Of a stretch of DNA of 37,483 nucleotides, positions 1 through 7,242 are shown piece after piece (the stretch's first letter is position 1; every line of letters starts with the position of its first letter). Origin of the DNA: SZUA-584 sp964607965. GTDB taxonomy: Bacteria > Bacillota > Clostridia > Christensenellales > SZUA-584. Location: positions 1-37,483 of the forward strand of contig CAZSMH010000010.1 in NCBI GenBank assembly GCA_964607965.1, written 5' to 3'. Both the position numbers and the translations under genes were made by a program. The notes below the pieces were generated by a model that did not search any database, was not told where the DNA came from, and saw nothing but the letters and a program-made list of their open reading frames with translations.

Positions 1-22
1 TGTAATAATAAAAAATGCTGAT

Positions 23-54
23 AAGCCAAGGCAAATAAGCTTTGGCTTTTTTAT
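23..54 (+). terminator. Rho-independent terminator of a gene left of the window
   Basis: AAGCCAAGGC (23-32) pairs with GCTTTGGCTT (39-48) around a 6-nt loop, with one G-T wobble, and runs into a T tract. The T tract is on the plus strand, so it should end a transcript that enters from the left. The hairpin also lies just past the stop of the minus-strand gene at 57, and could serve it weakly. Confidence 0.8.
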
Positions 55-56
55 TA

Positions 57-1106
57 TTATGGTTCGCGGATGTTGTCAATAAGCAGCCCGGTATCGGTTT
101 GTTTTGTATCAATACAAAACTCTCGGGCGAAAAAAAGATTGATGCCGGCAGTATATTTAAGAGCAATTCCTCCCTGTCCGCATGCCGGTGAAAGCGTTTG
201 CGCTATCGAATCAAAATCTCCGAAGAATTCTTTTAAATCCGAAAACGAAAGCCCCTCTGCAAGTGACGGAGTAAGGCATGACAATGCAATATCCGGCAAA
301 TTTGCCTTTACAGCTTCTAACAGCGCGGTGCAGATATCTGAGGGCTGCTCTGCGGTGCGAGGCTGGCACGTATACCAGCCAAGCTCACAGCATGCCGGAA
401 CAAGCGCCTGCCCGCTTTGCTCCCATCGCGTCTTTTTTTGTCGGAACAGACCGTCCTCGACAATATAAATACCGTCTTTTTCAATAGCATGCTGTGCACA
501 AACGGTACAAATATCGGTATGAAAAGAAGGAAGGACATGCGCGGCATAAAGATAGATTTCATCGTTTGCGGTTTTGCCTGAAACGCACAGTATCGGGAAT
601 TCGCCGATTCTGTAAAAATCTATATCCGCGCTCTTAATGTTAAACGGCAAAGGGGCAATAAACTTAAGTCTGCTGGTTGCAGCGTGTTCCACGGCGAAAC
701 TTGAATACGCTTCATTATATATAAATGCCGTATGTCTCTCTCCGCCGACATAGAAATCGAACGGGGCAATAAGGTTGGGACAAAGTTCTGCGTCCTCGTT
801 TTTATAAACAGCCTGGGGATAAAGATTAAGTTCTATTATATTCTCCGGCCATATGCACAAATCAATAAGGCCGTCGTTATCAAAAACCGCGCCTTTAGAT
901 GCAATTGATATCCTTCGTGTATACGGAAGATATACAAAATTTTTTGCATTCTCAAGAGGCAGCATGGTAATAAAGAAAGTGGAGTTTGCCGCTATTGGCT
1001 GCGTAACTGCACCTACGCCCGTTTCACCTGCCGGAGCCTGGTTAATACTTATAAGAGCGTGTATTTTTGAATTTATATAAAGCAGTTTAATTGTTTTATC
1101 TTCCAT
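57..1106 (-). CDS. Hypothetical protein, 349 residues, family not recognised
   Basis: I do not recognise this protein. It is a long open frame with normal codon usage and a good ribosome site (AAAGGGG, 8 nt before ATG), so it is probably real. There is no signal peptide and no membrane segment, so it is probably cytoplasmic. The N-terminal half is rich in beta-prone stretches. The centre (about residues 195-255) has several cysteines, including CTVC near 200 and an ACCELGWYTC stretch near 240, which could bind metal or simply be reduced thiols. The C-terminal part (about 260-345) looks helical. It stands alone: its neighbour on the other side is divergent, and a terminator lies just past its stop. 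Its Shine-Dalgarno lies in an inverted repeat (1115-1146). The function is unknown. Confidence 0.75.
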   Translation of the reverse strand: MEDKTIKLLYINSKIHALISINQAPAGETGVGAVTQPIAANSTFFITMLPLENAKNFVYLPYTRRISIASKGAVFDNDGLIDLCIWPENIIELNLYPQAVYKNEDAELCPNLIAPFDFYVGGERHTAFIYNEAYSSFAVEHAATSRLKFIAPLPFNIKSADIDFYRIGEFPILCVSGKTANDEIYLYAAHVLPSFHTDICTVCAQHAIEKDGIYIVEDGLFRQKKTRWEQSGQALVPACCELGWYTCQPRTAEQPSDICTALLEAVKANLPDIALSCLTPSLAEGLSFSDLKEFFGDFDSIAQTLSPACGQGGIALKYTAGINLFFAREFCIDTKQTDTGLLIDNIREP

Positions 1107-1114
1107 AACTAAAT

Positions 1115-1146
1115 CCCCTTTTTTAAGTATATTCGGCGTAAAGGGG
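1115..1146 (-). promoter_or_regulatory. Inverted repeat covering the ribosome site of the 57-1106 gene
   Basis: CCCCTTT at 1115-1121 and AAAGGGG at 1140-1146 are a perfect 7-bp inverted repeat with an 18-nt loop. Read on the minus strand, the arm nearer the gene is AAAGGGG, the Shine-Dalgarno itself. A folded leader would therefore hide the ribosome site. The pairing is seen directly; the regulatory role is inferred. Confidence 0.45.
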
Positions 1147-1323
1147 ACTGATACACAATTCTAACAGGTCTTATCAAAGCATAATTATATACAAATAAAT
1201 AAGTTGCGGGTACAAAAGCAAACAAATTGTGCGTTTGCTTTAATATTTTTGTTAAAAAACGGTTTAAATCGAATGCTATAAGAGAATAATATGCATTAAA
1301 ATCTATGATAAGGGGTAGGTAAC

Positions 1324-2175
1324 ATGGATATAAACAACGAAACAGGGCTGGGCAGTTTTGAAATCGCTCTTCGAACAGGCTGGAAAGATGACGAAAAATT
1401 GATGCTTTGGGATGAGATTAAAAAGGCGCAAAAGATCGGCACTCCTCTAAAGCGCGTGTTTGAAACAGTGGCAAACAGAACGGGACGCAAACCAAACAGT
1501 GTCAGGAACTATTATTACATGAAAGTAAAAGAAACAGGTGAGATTGAACAAAAGCCGTCCACTTTCACTCCTTTTACAAAAGAAGAGATTTATATGCTTT
1601 TGCGTACTCTGCTTGGTGCAGCGGCATCCGGAGATTCTATCCGCGGCGCCAGTTTAAAGCTTGCGCGAGGAGATAAAACTCTTATGCTAAGATACCAGAA
1701 TAAGTACAGAAGCCTAATTAAAAACGGCCGTATGCTGATTGAAAAAGTTATGGCGGATATGGATAAAGCGGGAGAAAAATATATAAACCCTTATGAAACC
1801 CATAAGTCGGGCGCGTATATTTCTAAAGAAAACCGTTATATTCCTGAAGTTATTGTAAATGCTTTGATGGCATCCGATGTCGATGTAAAGAGTTTTTTTA
1901 AGGGACTTGCGAAGGTTGCGGGAATGGCGGTGTCAAAGAACCGCGTTGAAGAAGAAATGCATGAAATATCAATGCAAAATGAAAGTATTCGAAAAGAAAA
2001 TGCTGTGCTCAATAACAGGCTTAAAAAAGAGATTGAGAAGAATATGAAAGCAAATACGTTGTTTGAACAGCTTGCTATCATAAAGTCGTCTCTTCCCGAA
2101 GCAGGAGATCTTGATATAAAAACGCTTGAAGCAAGGCTTAAAGAAGGTCTGCGCAGCAATGCCGATGCTCTGTGA
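1324..2175 (+). CDS. Myb/SANT-like DNA-binding protein with C-terminal coiled coil
   Basis: This is a 283-residue soluble protein. Residues about 19-66 resemble the Myb/SANT-like domain of Firmicutes regulators such as the RsfA type: an early Trp in GWKDDEKL, a second Trp in LMLWDEI, and an RTGRKPNSVRNYYY helix that would contact DNA. A second helical block (about 80-150) is rich in basic residues. Residues about 205-245 form a predicted coiled coil (long runs of E, K, N and L), which suggests a dimer. The ATG follows an AAGGGG-type ribosome site. A strong hairpin terminator lies directly after the stop, so it looks monocistronic. Its place just before spo0A hints at a link to development, but this is only context. 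The target genes are unknown. Confidence 0.7.
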   Translation: MDINNETGLGSFEIALRTGWKDDEKLMLWDEIKKAQKIGTPLKRVFETVANRTGRKPNSVRNYYYMKVKETGEIEQKPSTFTPFTKEEIYMLLRTLLGAAASGDSIRGASLKLARGDKTLMLRYQNKYRSLIKNGRMLIEKVMADMDKAGEKYINPYETHKSGAYISKENRYIPEVIVNALMASDVDVKSFFKGLAKVAGMAVSKNRVEEEMHEISMQNESIRKENAVLNNRLKKEIEKNMKANTLFEQLAIIKSSLPEAGDLDIKTLEARLKEGLRSNADAL

Positions 2176-2177
2176 CC

Positions 2178-2240
2178 CATGTTAGTGCGTCTGCACCATA
2201 AGTAATGCATGCAGGCGCACTGTTAACATGTTTATTATTT
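2178..2240 (+). terminator. Long-stem terminator after the Myb-like gene
   Basis: CATGTTA (2178-2184) pairs with TAACATG (2224-2230), and GTGCGTCTGC (2185-2194) pairs with GCAGGCGCAC (2211-2220) with one wobble. A 3-nt bulge (2221-2223) separates the two stems. The 16-nt loop is followed by a T-rich TTTATTATTT stretch. It starts 3 nt past the stop codon at 2175 and should separate this gene from spo0A. Confidence 0.7.
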
Positions 2241-2322
2241 CTACACAATCTAACACAAAAACCTATTTCCTAAGAAATGATAAAATAATGTTATGATTTG
2301 ATATAAAAATACTATTGTCCCA

Positions 2323-2351
2323 TTGATAAATAATTTATGCCATGATACTAT
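2323..2351 (+). promoter_or_regulatory. Sigma-A-type promoter for spo0A
   Basis: TTGATA (2323-2328), a 17-nt spacer and TACTAT (2346-2351), with an extended -10 TG at 2343-2344. The start point would be near 2358, giving a leader of about 96 nt. I found no clear sigma-H promoter, which drives spo0A in Bacillus, nor a TGTCGAA box in the leader. Confidence 0.65.
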
Positions 2352-2453
2352 TCTAACATATATTTCTTTTGTTGGTGTGTTTTAATCACATTACGTCATT
2401 TTTTTAGGTATGAGGGCATATTAGAACATAATTAGGGAAGGAGTTTTAGTTTA

Positions 2454-3224
2454 ATGGACAAAAAAATCAAATTGCTTATTGTCGAAGACAATGAGCAGCT
2501 TAATGAAATGCTTACAAAATACTTTAACACTAAGAATGACGTAGAAGTAGTGGGGTCATGTAATAATCCGATAGAAGCGGCAAGCTTAATAAAAGAATTG
2601 TCTCCGGATGCGCTGATTATAGATATGATCATGCCGGAAGCTGACGGTCTTTCATTGCTTGAGAGGCTCAATACAACAGAGTTTGAGTCAATGCCTGCAA
2701 CTATCGTAGTATCGGCGGTAGGTAATGAAAAGATGGTAAAGCTTGCATGTGATCTGGGAGCAAAATACTATATGATAAAACCGTTCAACAAGGACATACT
2801 CTATAAACGCATTCAGGATATGTTCGGTAGCAGGGTTATCGCTACCAGACGTTCGCCTGCGCCGGTACGCTCAAGAACGCTTGACGAGAAGATTACGGCG
2901 GTTTTTTTATCGATAGGAATACCCGCCCATATAAAAGGGTACCATTTTCTGCGTGAAGCCATTAAAATGGTTGTCAAAAACCCCGACCTTATAAACGCAA
3001 TAACAAAAAAACTGTATCCCGGTATTGCGGAACCGTTTGAAACAAGCGCAAGCAAGGTTGAGCGCGCAATAAGGCATGCTATTGAAGTGGCGTGGTCTCG
3101 CGGTAAGATAGAGAACATTAATAATTTTATAGGCTATAACATATACACCAATAAAGATAAACCCACAAACGGCGAGTTTATTGCACTTATGGCGGATAAG
3201 CTTATAATGGACAGAAGCGCGTAA
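2454..3224 (+). CDS. spo0A: Sporulation master regulator Spo0A
   Basis: This response regulator commits the cell to sporulation. When phosphorylated it dimerises and binds 0A boxes, activating and repressing many genes. The receiver domain spans residues about 5-125: acidic pocket ED at 11-12, phosphoacceptor Asp57 in LIIDMIMPEADG, the conserved Ser87 and Lys109 in MIKPF. A basic linker (about 125-140) leads to the Spo0A C-terminal DNA-binding domain (about 143-256), with the family-specific segments IPAHIKGYHFLREAI, VERAIRHAIEVAWSRG and KPTNGEFIALMADKL. The length of 256 is normal. The ribosome site is GGAAGGAG. In many Firmicutes spo0A follows spoIVB; here its upstream neighbour is the Myb-like gene. 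It appears to be transcribed alone. Confidence 0.97.
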   Translation: MDKKIKLLIVEDNEQLNEMLTKYFNTKNDVEVVGSCNNPIEAASLIKELSPDALIIDMIMPEADGLSLLERLNTTEFESMPATIVVSAVGNEKMVKLACDLGAKYYMIKPFNKDILYKRIQDMFGSRVIATRRSPAPVRSRTLDEKITAVFLSIGIPAHIKGYHFLREAIKMVVKNPDLINAITKKLYPGIAEPFETSASKVERAIRHAIEVAWSRGKIENINNFIGYNIYTNKDKPTNGEFIALMADKLIMDRSA

Positions 3225-3363
3225 ATATACGGATGATGATACACAAGCGTATAGAGTAACAAGTTAGTGTGCCAAAAACAGGTTGCCGGGCGTGGTTTGC
3301 GTTCGCTGTTATTGAATCATATTTTATCAAAGTTTTACCGCTGCAGGTGACATCAAAGAATTT

Positions 3364-3399
3364 AAAAATGCCGGAAAGGTTATGCCTCCGGTATTTTTA
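3364..3399 (+). terminator. Terminator after spo0A, possibly bidirectional
   Basis: ATGCCGGA (3369-3376, part of an A-rich run from 3364) pairs with TCCGGTAT (3387-3394) with one wobble, followed by TTTTTA. The A run before and T run after the stem make it usable from either side. It lies about 140 nt past the spo0A stop. The stretch 3225-3363 holds no gene that I can see. Confidence 0.65.
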
Positions 3400-3445
3400 G
3401 CGTACTTTAATAAGCATGTTAAGCTATACTTATAATGAGGCAGCA

Positions 3446-3474
3446 TTGACTATTGGACTTTAAACAGATAGAAT
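3446..3474 (+). promoter_or_regulatory. Sigma-A promoter of the MazG-like/yybS/gdpP/rplI/dnaB operon
   Basis: TTGACT (3446-3451), a 17-nt spacer and TAGAAT (3469-3474). It lies after the spo0A terminator and before the first gene of the operon, with a leader of about 50 nt. Confidence 0.7.
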
Positions 3475-3529
3475 ATAGACACTGCAAAAAGGGTATTGGG
3501 GCCATACTGGCTAAAGGATGGTACAAGTT

Positions 3530-3871
3530 ATGCAGTCTGTTAATGTGGCCTCTAATGCAAAAATAATTGAGGTTTTAAAAGCCGAGTTTATCAGCGAGTC
3601 TGCAGACGTTTTAAGGGCAGCGCTCTCACCGGGCGGAAGGGCTGAACTGCTTGATGCGCTTGGCGGCACGGTATTGCTGGCGTATATATTAGGACGGCGA
3701 TGCGGCATCGCATTTAGCGAGCTTGATGAAGACATAATGCAAAAAGCAGATTCGGGTATTGCGGAAATGCACAAACTCGAATCTTCTTACGGAGACTTGT
3801 CTTTATTAAAAAAACATTTTGAAAGCGGGAATACAAGAAACTTTGGACAAGACAAAAAGCGAAGATTATAG
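3530..3871 (+). CDS. MazG-like family protein
   Basis: This is a small helical protein of 113 residues, resembling the MazG-like (nucleotide pyrophosphohydrolase superfamily) proteins found just upstream of the DUF2232 gene in many Clostridia. Visible traits are an all-helical body, the segment SESADVLRAAL, a central LLDALGGTVLLAYILGRRC helix and an acidic FSELDEDIMQKADSGI helix. I cannot identify a full set of MazG metal ligands, so catalytic activity is uncertain. An upstream in-frame ATG (3518) overlaps the AAAGGA ribosome site (3513-3518), so I prefer 3530, 11 nt beyond it. The 3' end overlaps the next gene. Confidence 0.7.
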   Translation: MQSVNVASNAKIIEVLKAEFISESADVLRAALSPGGRAELLDALGGTVLLAYILGRRCGIAFSELDEDIMQKADSGIAEMHKLESSYGDLSLLKKHFESGNTRNFGQDKKRRL

Positions 3872-4847
3872 ATCTGCTTTTTTTACTCTGCTGCTGGCAG
3901 CTGCGGCTGTTTTTATGACGGATTATTTTTTACCTGCGGTGATTGTTTTGCCGGTTGCACTTGCTTATGCAATAGCAAGAAACGGATATATTTTAGGCGG
4001 TCTGGTAATTGTTATTTGTTTTGTGTGTGCATTTTTTTTAAGCCCTATGCTTTGCTTGTTTTTGTCCGCGCTTTTTTTGCCTCCGGCACTGGCTGCAGGG
4101 TATATGATACGCTCGCATACACGCTTTTTTAACAGCGTGCTTATCGTCAGCGGCGCATCTTTGTTCGGTATAGTACTCGGAGCAGGGCTGGTCTGGCTGC
4201 TGACAAAGTTAAGCCCCGCTGAACACATTACCAACGTAATTGTCGGCTCTATAAGCCAGCTTAACGAGGAAAGCATTAAAACATTTTACAGTTTATTCAG
4301 GAATGCGGATATTATTTCAGGAGCTATAACGCAAAGCGCGGTGGACGCAACTTTGCCGTCAGAAGCTTTAGAAACAATACGGAACATGTTAAGCGAGAGC
4401 ATAAATACTCTTATGGTCAGTTTTATGGCAATCTTTGCGTTATTAACTGGTCTTTTATGCGTTGTGTTGCCTATATCCCGCGCAAAAAAATACGGAGTCG
4501 CCATATACAACATGCCCCCGTTCAGTGAATTTTATCTGCCAAAACTGTTTTGGCTTGCGTTTTTTGTTTCGTATGCTGCAGCGCTTATAGGAGAAGGCTC
4601 CGGGTTTAAGGGGTTTGATATTCTAGGAATAACAATATTCAATGTTTATACATTCGTGTTTATGGTGCAAGGCTTAAGCTTTCTGGATTATATATATAAA
4701 AAGCGGAAAATGGGAGCACCTTCACGAGTATTGCTGCATTTTATAACAACATTTATGGCAAGTTTTGTCCTTATGATTATAGGGATTATTGACAACATGT
4801 CAAATTTAAGAAAGCGGTTTAAACAACAAGGCGGTGCTGTGACGTGA
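3819..4847 (+). CDS. yybS: DUF2232 (YybS-like) integral membrane protein
   Basis: This is a polytopic membrane protein of up to 342 residues, with about eight hydrophobic segments spread between residues 15 and 325 and a short basic C-terminus. It matches the DUF2232/YybS family in hydrophobic pattern and above all in position: directly before the GdpP, L9 and DnaB genes, as in Bacillus and Clostridia. Its molecular role is not established. The ATG at 3819 would overlap the previous gene by 53 nt; a TTG at 3843 is an alternative start with a shorter overlap. The stop overlaps the GTG of gdpP by 4 nt (GTGA), so the two are probably translationally coupled. Confidence 0.8.
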   Translation: MKAGIQETLDKTKSEDYRSAFFTLLLAAAAVFMTDYFLPAVIVLPVALAYAIARNGYILGGLVIVICFVCAFFLSPMLCLFLSALFLPPALAAGYMIRSHTRFFNSVLIVSGASLFGIVLGAGLVWLLTKLSPAEHITNVIVGSISQLNEESIKTFYSLFRNADIISGAITQSAVDATLPSEALETIRNMLSESINTLMVSFMAIFALLTGLLCVVLPISRAKKYGVAIYNMPPFSEFYLPKLFWLAFFVSYAAALIGEGSGFKGFDILGITIFNVYTFVFMVQGLSFLDYIYKKRKMGAPSRVLLHFITTFMASFVLMIIGIIDNMSNLRKRFKQQGGAVT

Positions 4848-6778
4848 AAACAAAGCTTAGAATTTTTTCATCCGATTATGTATTTTTATTGCTTGCGCTT
4901 GCGGCAATGTCTGCTGTTGCTTTCAGGATAAGCATAACTGCCGGTCTAACTGCATTTTCTGCATCGCTTTTTGTTGCTTTGGCATATTTTTATTTTGTGC
5001 TGTTGCGCAGAATAAAATGGCAGCAGTTTATGGTTAAGCTGCTGTCTGCCCGGGAAGAACCGTCTGCCTCACTTAACGCCATGGCACTTCCGACAGTGCT
5101 TACGACTCTTTCGGGTAATGTCAAATGGGCAAATCTTGCGTTCAGGAGTATCGCAGGGTTTGGGGCGCTTCGCAATATTAACAGCATGATAAAAGACTTC
5201 AACGTTCCGGATAAAGATAAAAAAATAAAAATCGGGGATAAAACATATATTAAAGAACTGCGTACAGTCTGGTACGGACGGCGCGAACTTTTTCTTTACC
5301 GTCTTATAGATGTCGAAAATACTGTTGAGGCAAAAAAATTATACCAAAGCTTTCTTCCGGTTATATGCCATGTGTTGATTGATAATTACGAGGAGTTATC
5401 ATCGCAGTATGCACAGTCGGAACTTTCCGAAACCGTAGCGGCTGTAGAAAGGCGAATTGCATCTATGGCAAAAAACACTTCCGGGTTTTTTGCGCGCACA
5501 GACAGGGGGCGTTATATTTGCGTTTTTGAGCGCCGCTTTCTTTCTGTGCTGCGTTCCAGCAAATTCTCTATTCTTGAAGATGTGCGGCATATAGGCGCGC
5601 CCTTATCCCCCACTCTTTCTATAGCCGTAGGTGTGGGCGACAGCGCGGAACAGTCCGGAGAATATGCTGGCAAAGCGCTTGATTTGTGTCTCGGCCGCGG
5701 AGGAGACCAGGCTGTTGTAAAGCAGGGGGATAATTACGTATTTTACGGCGGCACAACAAAAACCGGACTGCGCCGCAGCAAGGTTAAGGCGCGCATGATA
5801 AGCCATGCTTTTCGCAATCTTTTGGAGCAGTGCAGCGATGTGTATATAATGGGACACGAAGTTCCCGACCTTGATTGCATCGGCGCTGCCCTTGGCATAT
5901 GTGCATGTGCACGGCATATAGGCAAGAAATATCATATAGTAATGGAAAATCCGAATCCTTCTATAGATCTTTTGCTTAATTTGCTTCGCACAACAGAAGC
6001 ATACGCACAAAGCCTGGTTACAGGCCAAGAGGCCGCGCTGCACATAACGCCCACCAGCATGCTGGTTGTTTTGGATACCCAGATTTCTGACTTCACTGTT
6101 TCTCCCGGGCTTATTGAAATGGCCGATACTTTGGTGGTGATAGATCATCATATACGCGGAACGTCTAATATAGAAAAGGCCGCGCTGTATTGTCACGACC
6201 CGTATGCCTCATCAGCCTGCGAACTTGTTACTGAGATTATGCAGTACTTTGACGATGATTTAAAACCGCTGCCTGTTGATTTAGATGCGCTGTTAAGCGG
6301 TATAACTCTTGATACTAAAGGCTTCTCGTTCAATACAGGGGTACGCACTTTTGAAGCGGCGTCATATTTAAGACGCCGGGGAGCAGACTCCTCCGTTTCA
6401 CGCCAGCTGATGCAGGACGATCTTGAAACGTATATGGCCAAAACTGACATTGTTCGCAACGCACAAATTCTGCCCGGAGGCATAGCCGTAGCGATTTGCC
6501 CTGAAGGGCTGGAAAAGGCATCTTTGATTGCGGCTCAGGCTGCAGACGCACTGCTGACAATCCGCGGAGTTGAAGCTTCTTTTGTTGTTTACAGCGCGGA
6601 CGACACTGTTTTTATAAGCGGCCGTTCGCAGGGCGATGTAAACGTACAGCTTATACTTGAAAGCTTAGGCGGCGGCGGCCACGCTACTATTGCGGCTGCG
6701 CGGCTTTCGGAAACCGATTTGGATACAGCCGTAAAAAAGCTGAAGGCGGCAGTGAAAAAATACGAGAAAGAGGGTTGA
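4844..6778 (+). CDS. gdpP: Cyclic-di-AMP phosphodiesterase GdpP, DHH/DHHA1 family
   Basis: This membrane-bound enzyme hydrolyses c-di-AMP to pApA, controlling potassium and osmotic balance and cell-wall homeostasis. Two N-terminal membrane helices (about 12-30 and 33-53) precede a degenerate PAS region (about 80-160), a degenerate GGDEF region (about 170-300) and the DHH/DHHA1 phosphodiesterase (about 325-640). Visible catalytic residues are His338, Asp342 and Asp344 in GHEVPDLDCIGAA, the DHH triad at 434-436 and the GGGGH motif at 609-613. The 644-residue length is typical. It starts with GTG inside the stop of yybS, and its own stop is a few bases before rplI. Co-transcription with L9 and DnaB is conserved in Firmicutes. 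Confidence 0.95.
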   Translation: MKTKLRIFSSDYVFLLLALAAMSAVAFRISITAGLTAFSASLFVALAYFYFVLLRRIKWQQFMVKLLSAREEPSASLNAMALPTVLTTLSGNVKWANLAFRSIAGFGALRNINSMIKDFNVPDKDKKIKIGDKTYIKELRTVWYGRRELFLYRLIDVENTVEAKKLYQSFLPVICHVLIDNYEELSSQYAQSELSETVAAVERRIASMAKNTSGFFARTDRGRYICVFERRFLSVLRSSKFSILEDVRHIGAPLSPTLSIAVGVGDSAEQSGEYAGKALDLCLGRGGDQAVVKQGDNYVFYGGTTKTGLRRSKVKARMISHAFRNLLEQCSDVYIMGHEVPDLDCIGAALGICACARHIGKKYHIVMENPNPSIDLLLNLLRTTEAYAQSLVTGQEAALHITPTSMLVVLDTQISDFTVSPGLIEMADTLVVIDHHIRGTSNIEKAALYCHDPYASSACELVTEIMQYFDDDLKPLPVDLDALLSGITLDTKGFSFNTGVRTFEAASYLRRRGADSSVSRQLMQDDLETYMAKTDIVRNAQILPGGIAVAICPEGLEKASLIAAQAADALLTIRGVEASFVVYSADDTVFISGRSQGDVNVQLILESLGGGGHATIAAARLSETDLDTAVKKLKAAVKKYEKEG

Positions 6779-6783
6779 TTGAT

Positions 6784-7233
6784 ATGAAAGTAATTCTTAC
6801 AGCAGATGTTAAAGGCAAAGGGTTTGCCGGAGATATAGTAAATGTAAGCGATGGATATGCACGCAATTTCCTGCTCCCGAAAGGACTTGCCAAAGAAGCT
6901 ACAGTATCCAATTTAAACGTTGCAAAACAGCAGCAGCAGGCTAATGAAAAACGGCGTATGCTTGAACGGCTTTCGGCAGAAGATGCGGCAAAACGCTTAA
7001 ACGGGATTAAAGTTGTGGTTAAAGAAAAGTGCGGAGATAACGGGCGGCTGTTCGGTTCCGTTACGGCCAAGGAAATAGCCGACGCGATTTTAACCCAGCA
7101 CGGTATAGAAATTGACAAAAAACGCATTGCAATGGACGAGCCGATAAAGGAACTTGGCGAAACCGGTGTTTCTATAAAGGTATTTCCCGGTATTACAGCC
7201 GATATTATCGTCTGCGTTGAGGCAGCGGAATAG
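6784..7233 (+). CDS. rplI: 50S ribosomal protein L9
   Basis: L9 binds 23S rRNA near the L1 stalk and helps maintain reading frame. The 149 residues include the standard N-terminal signature (MKVILTADVKGKGFAGDIV then SDGYARNFLLPKGLA), a long central connecting helix (about 40-75) and the C-terminal RNA-binding domain. A TTG at 6775 is in frame, but the ATG at 6784 gives the classic N-terminus and a good distance from AGAGGG (6769-6774). The gene begins 5 nt after the gdpP stop. Confidence 0.97.
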   Translation: MKVILTADVKGKGFAGDIVNVSDGYARNFLLPKGLAKEATVSNLNVAKQQQQANEKRRMLERLSAEDAAKRLNGIKVVVKEKCGDNGRLFGSVTAKEIADAILTQHGIEIDKKRIAMDEPIKELGETGVSIKVFPGITADIIVCVEAAE

Positions 7234-7242
7234 GTTGAACTG

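Noticed and set aside
70..468. 132-codon plus-strand frame opposite the orphan gene
   Set aside because: The minus-strand frame has a better ribosome site, greater length and more natural composition, and the plus frame begins without a Shine-Dalgarno.
3225..3363. Possible small RNA or short ORF after spo0A
   Set aside because: I see only a weak AACAG/CTGTT pairing and no promoter or T tract, and no ORF beyond a few codons with a ribosome site.
5603..6196. 197-codon open frame on the minus strand inside gdpP
   Set aside because: It lies entirely antisense to a well-supported gene, has no ribosome site and a composition of shadow type (many Cys, Tyr and Arg). Long antisense frames are common in this codon usage.
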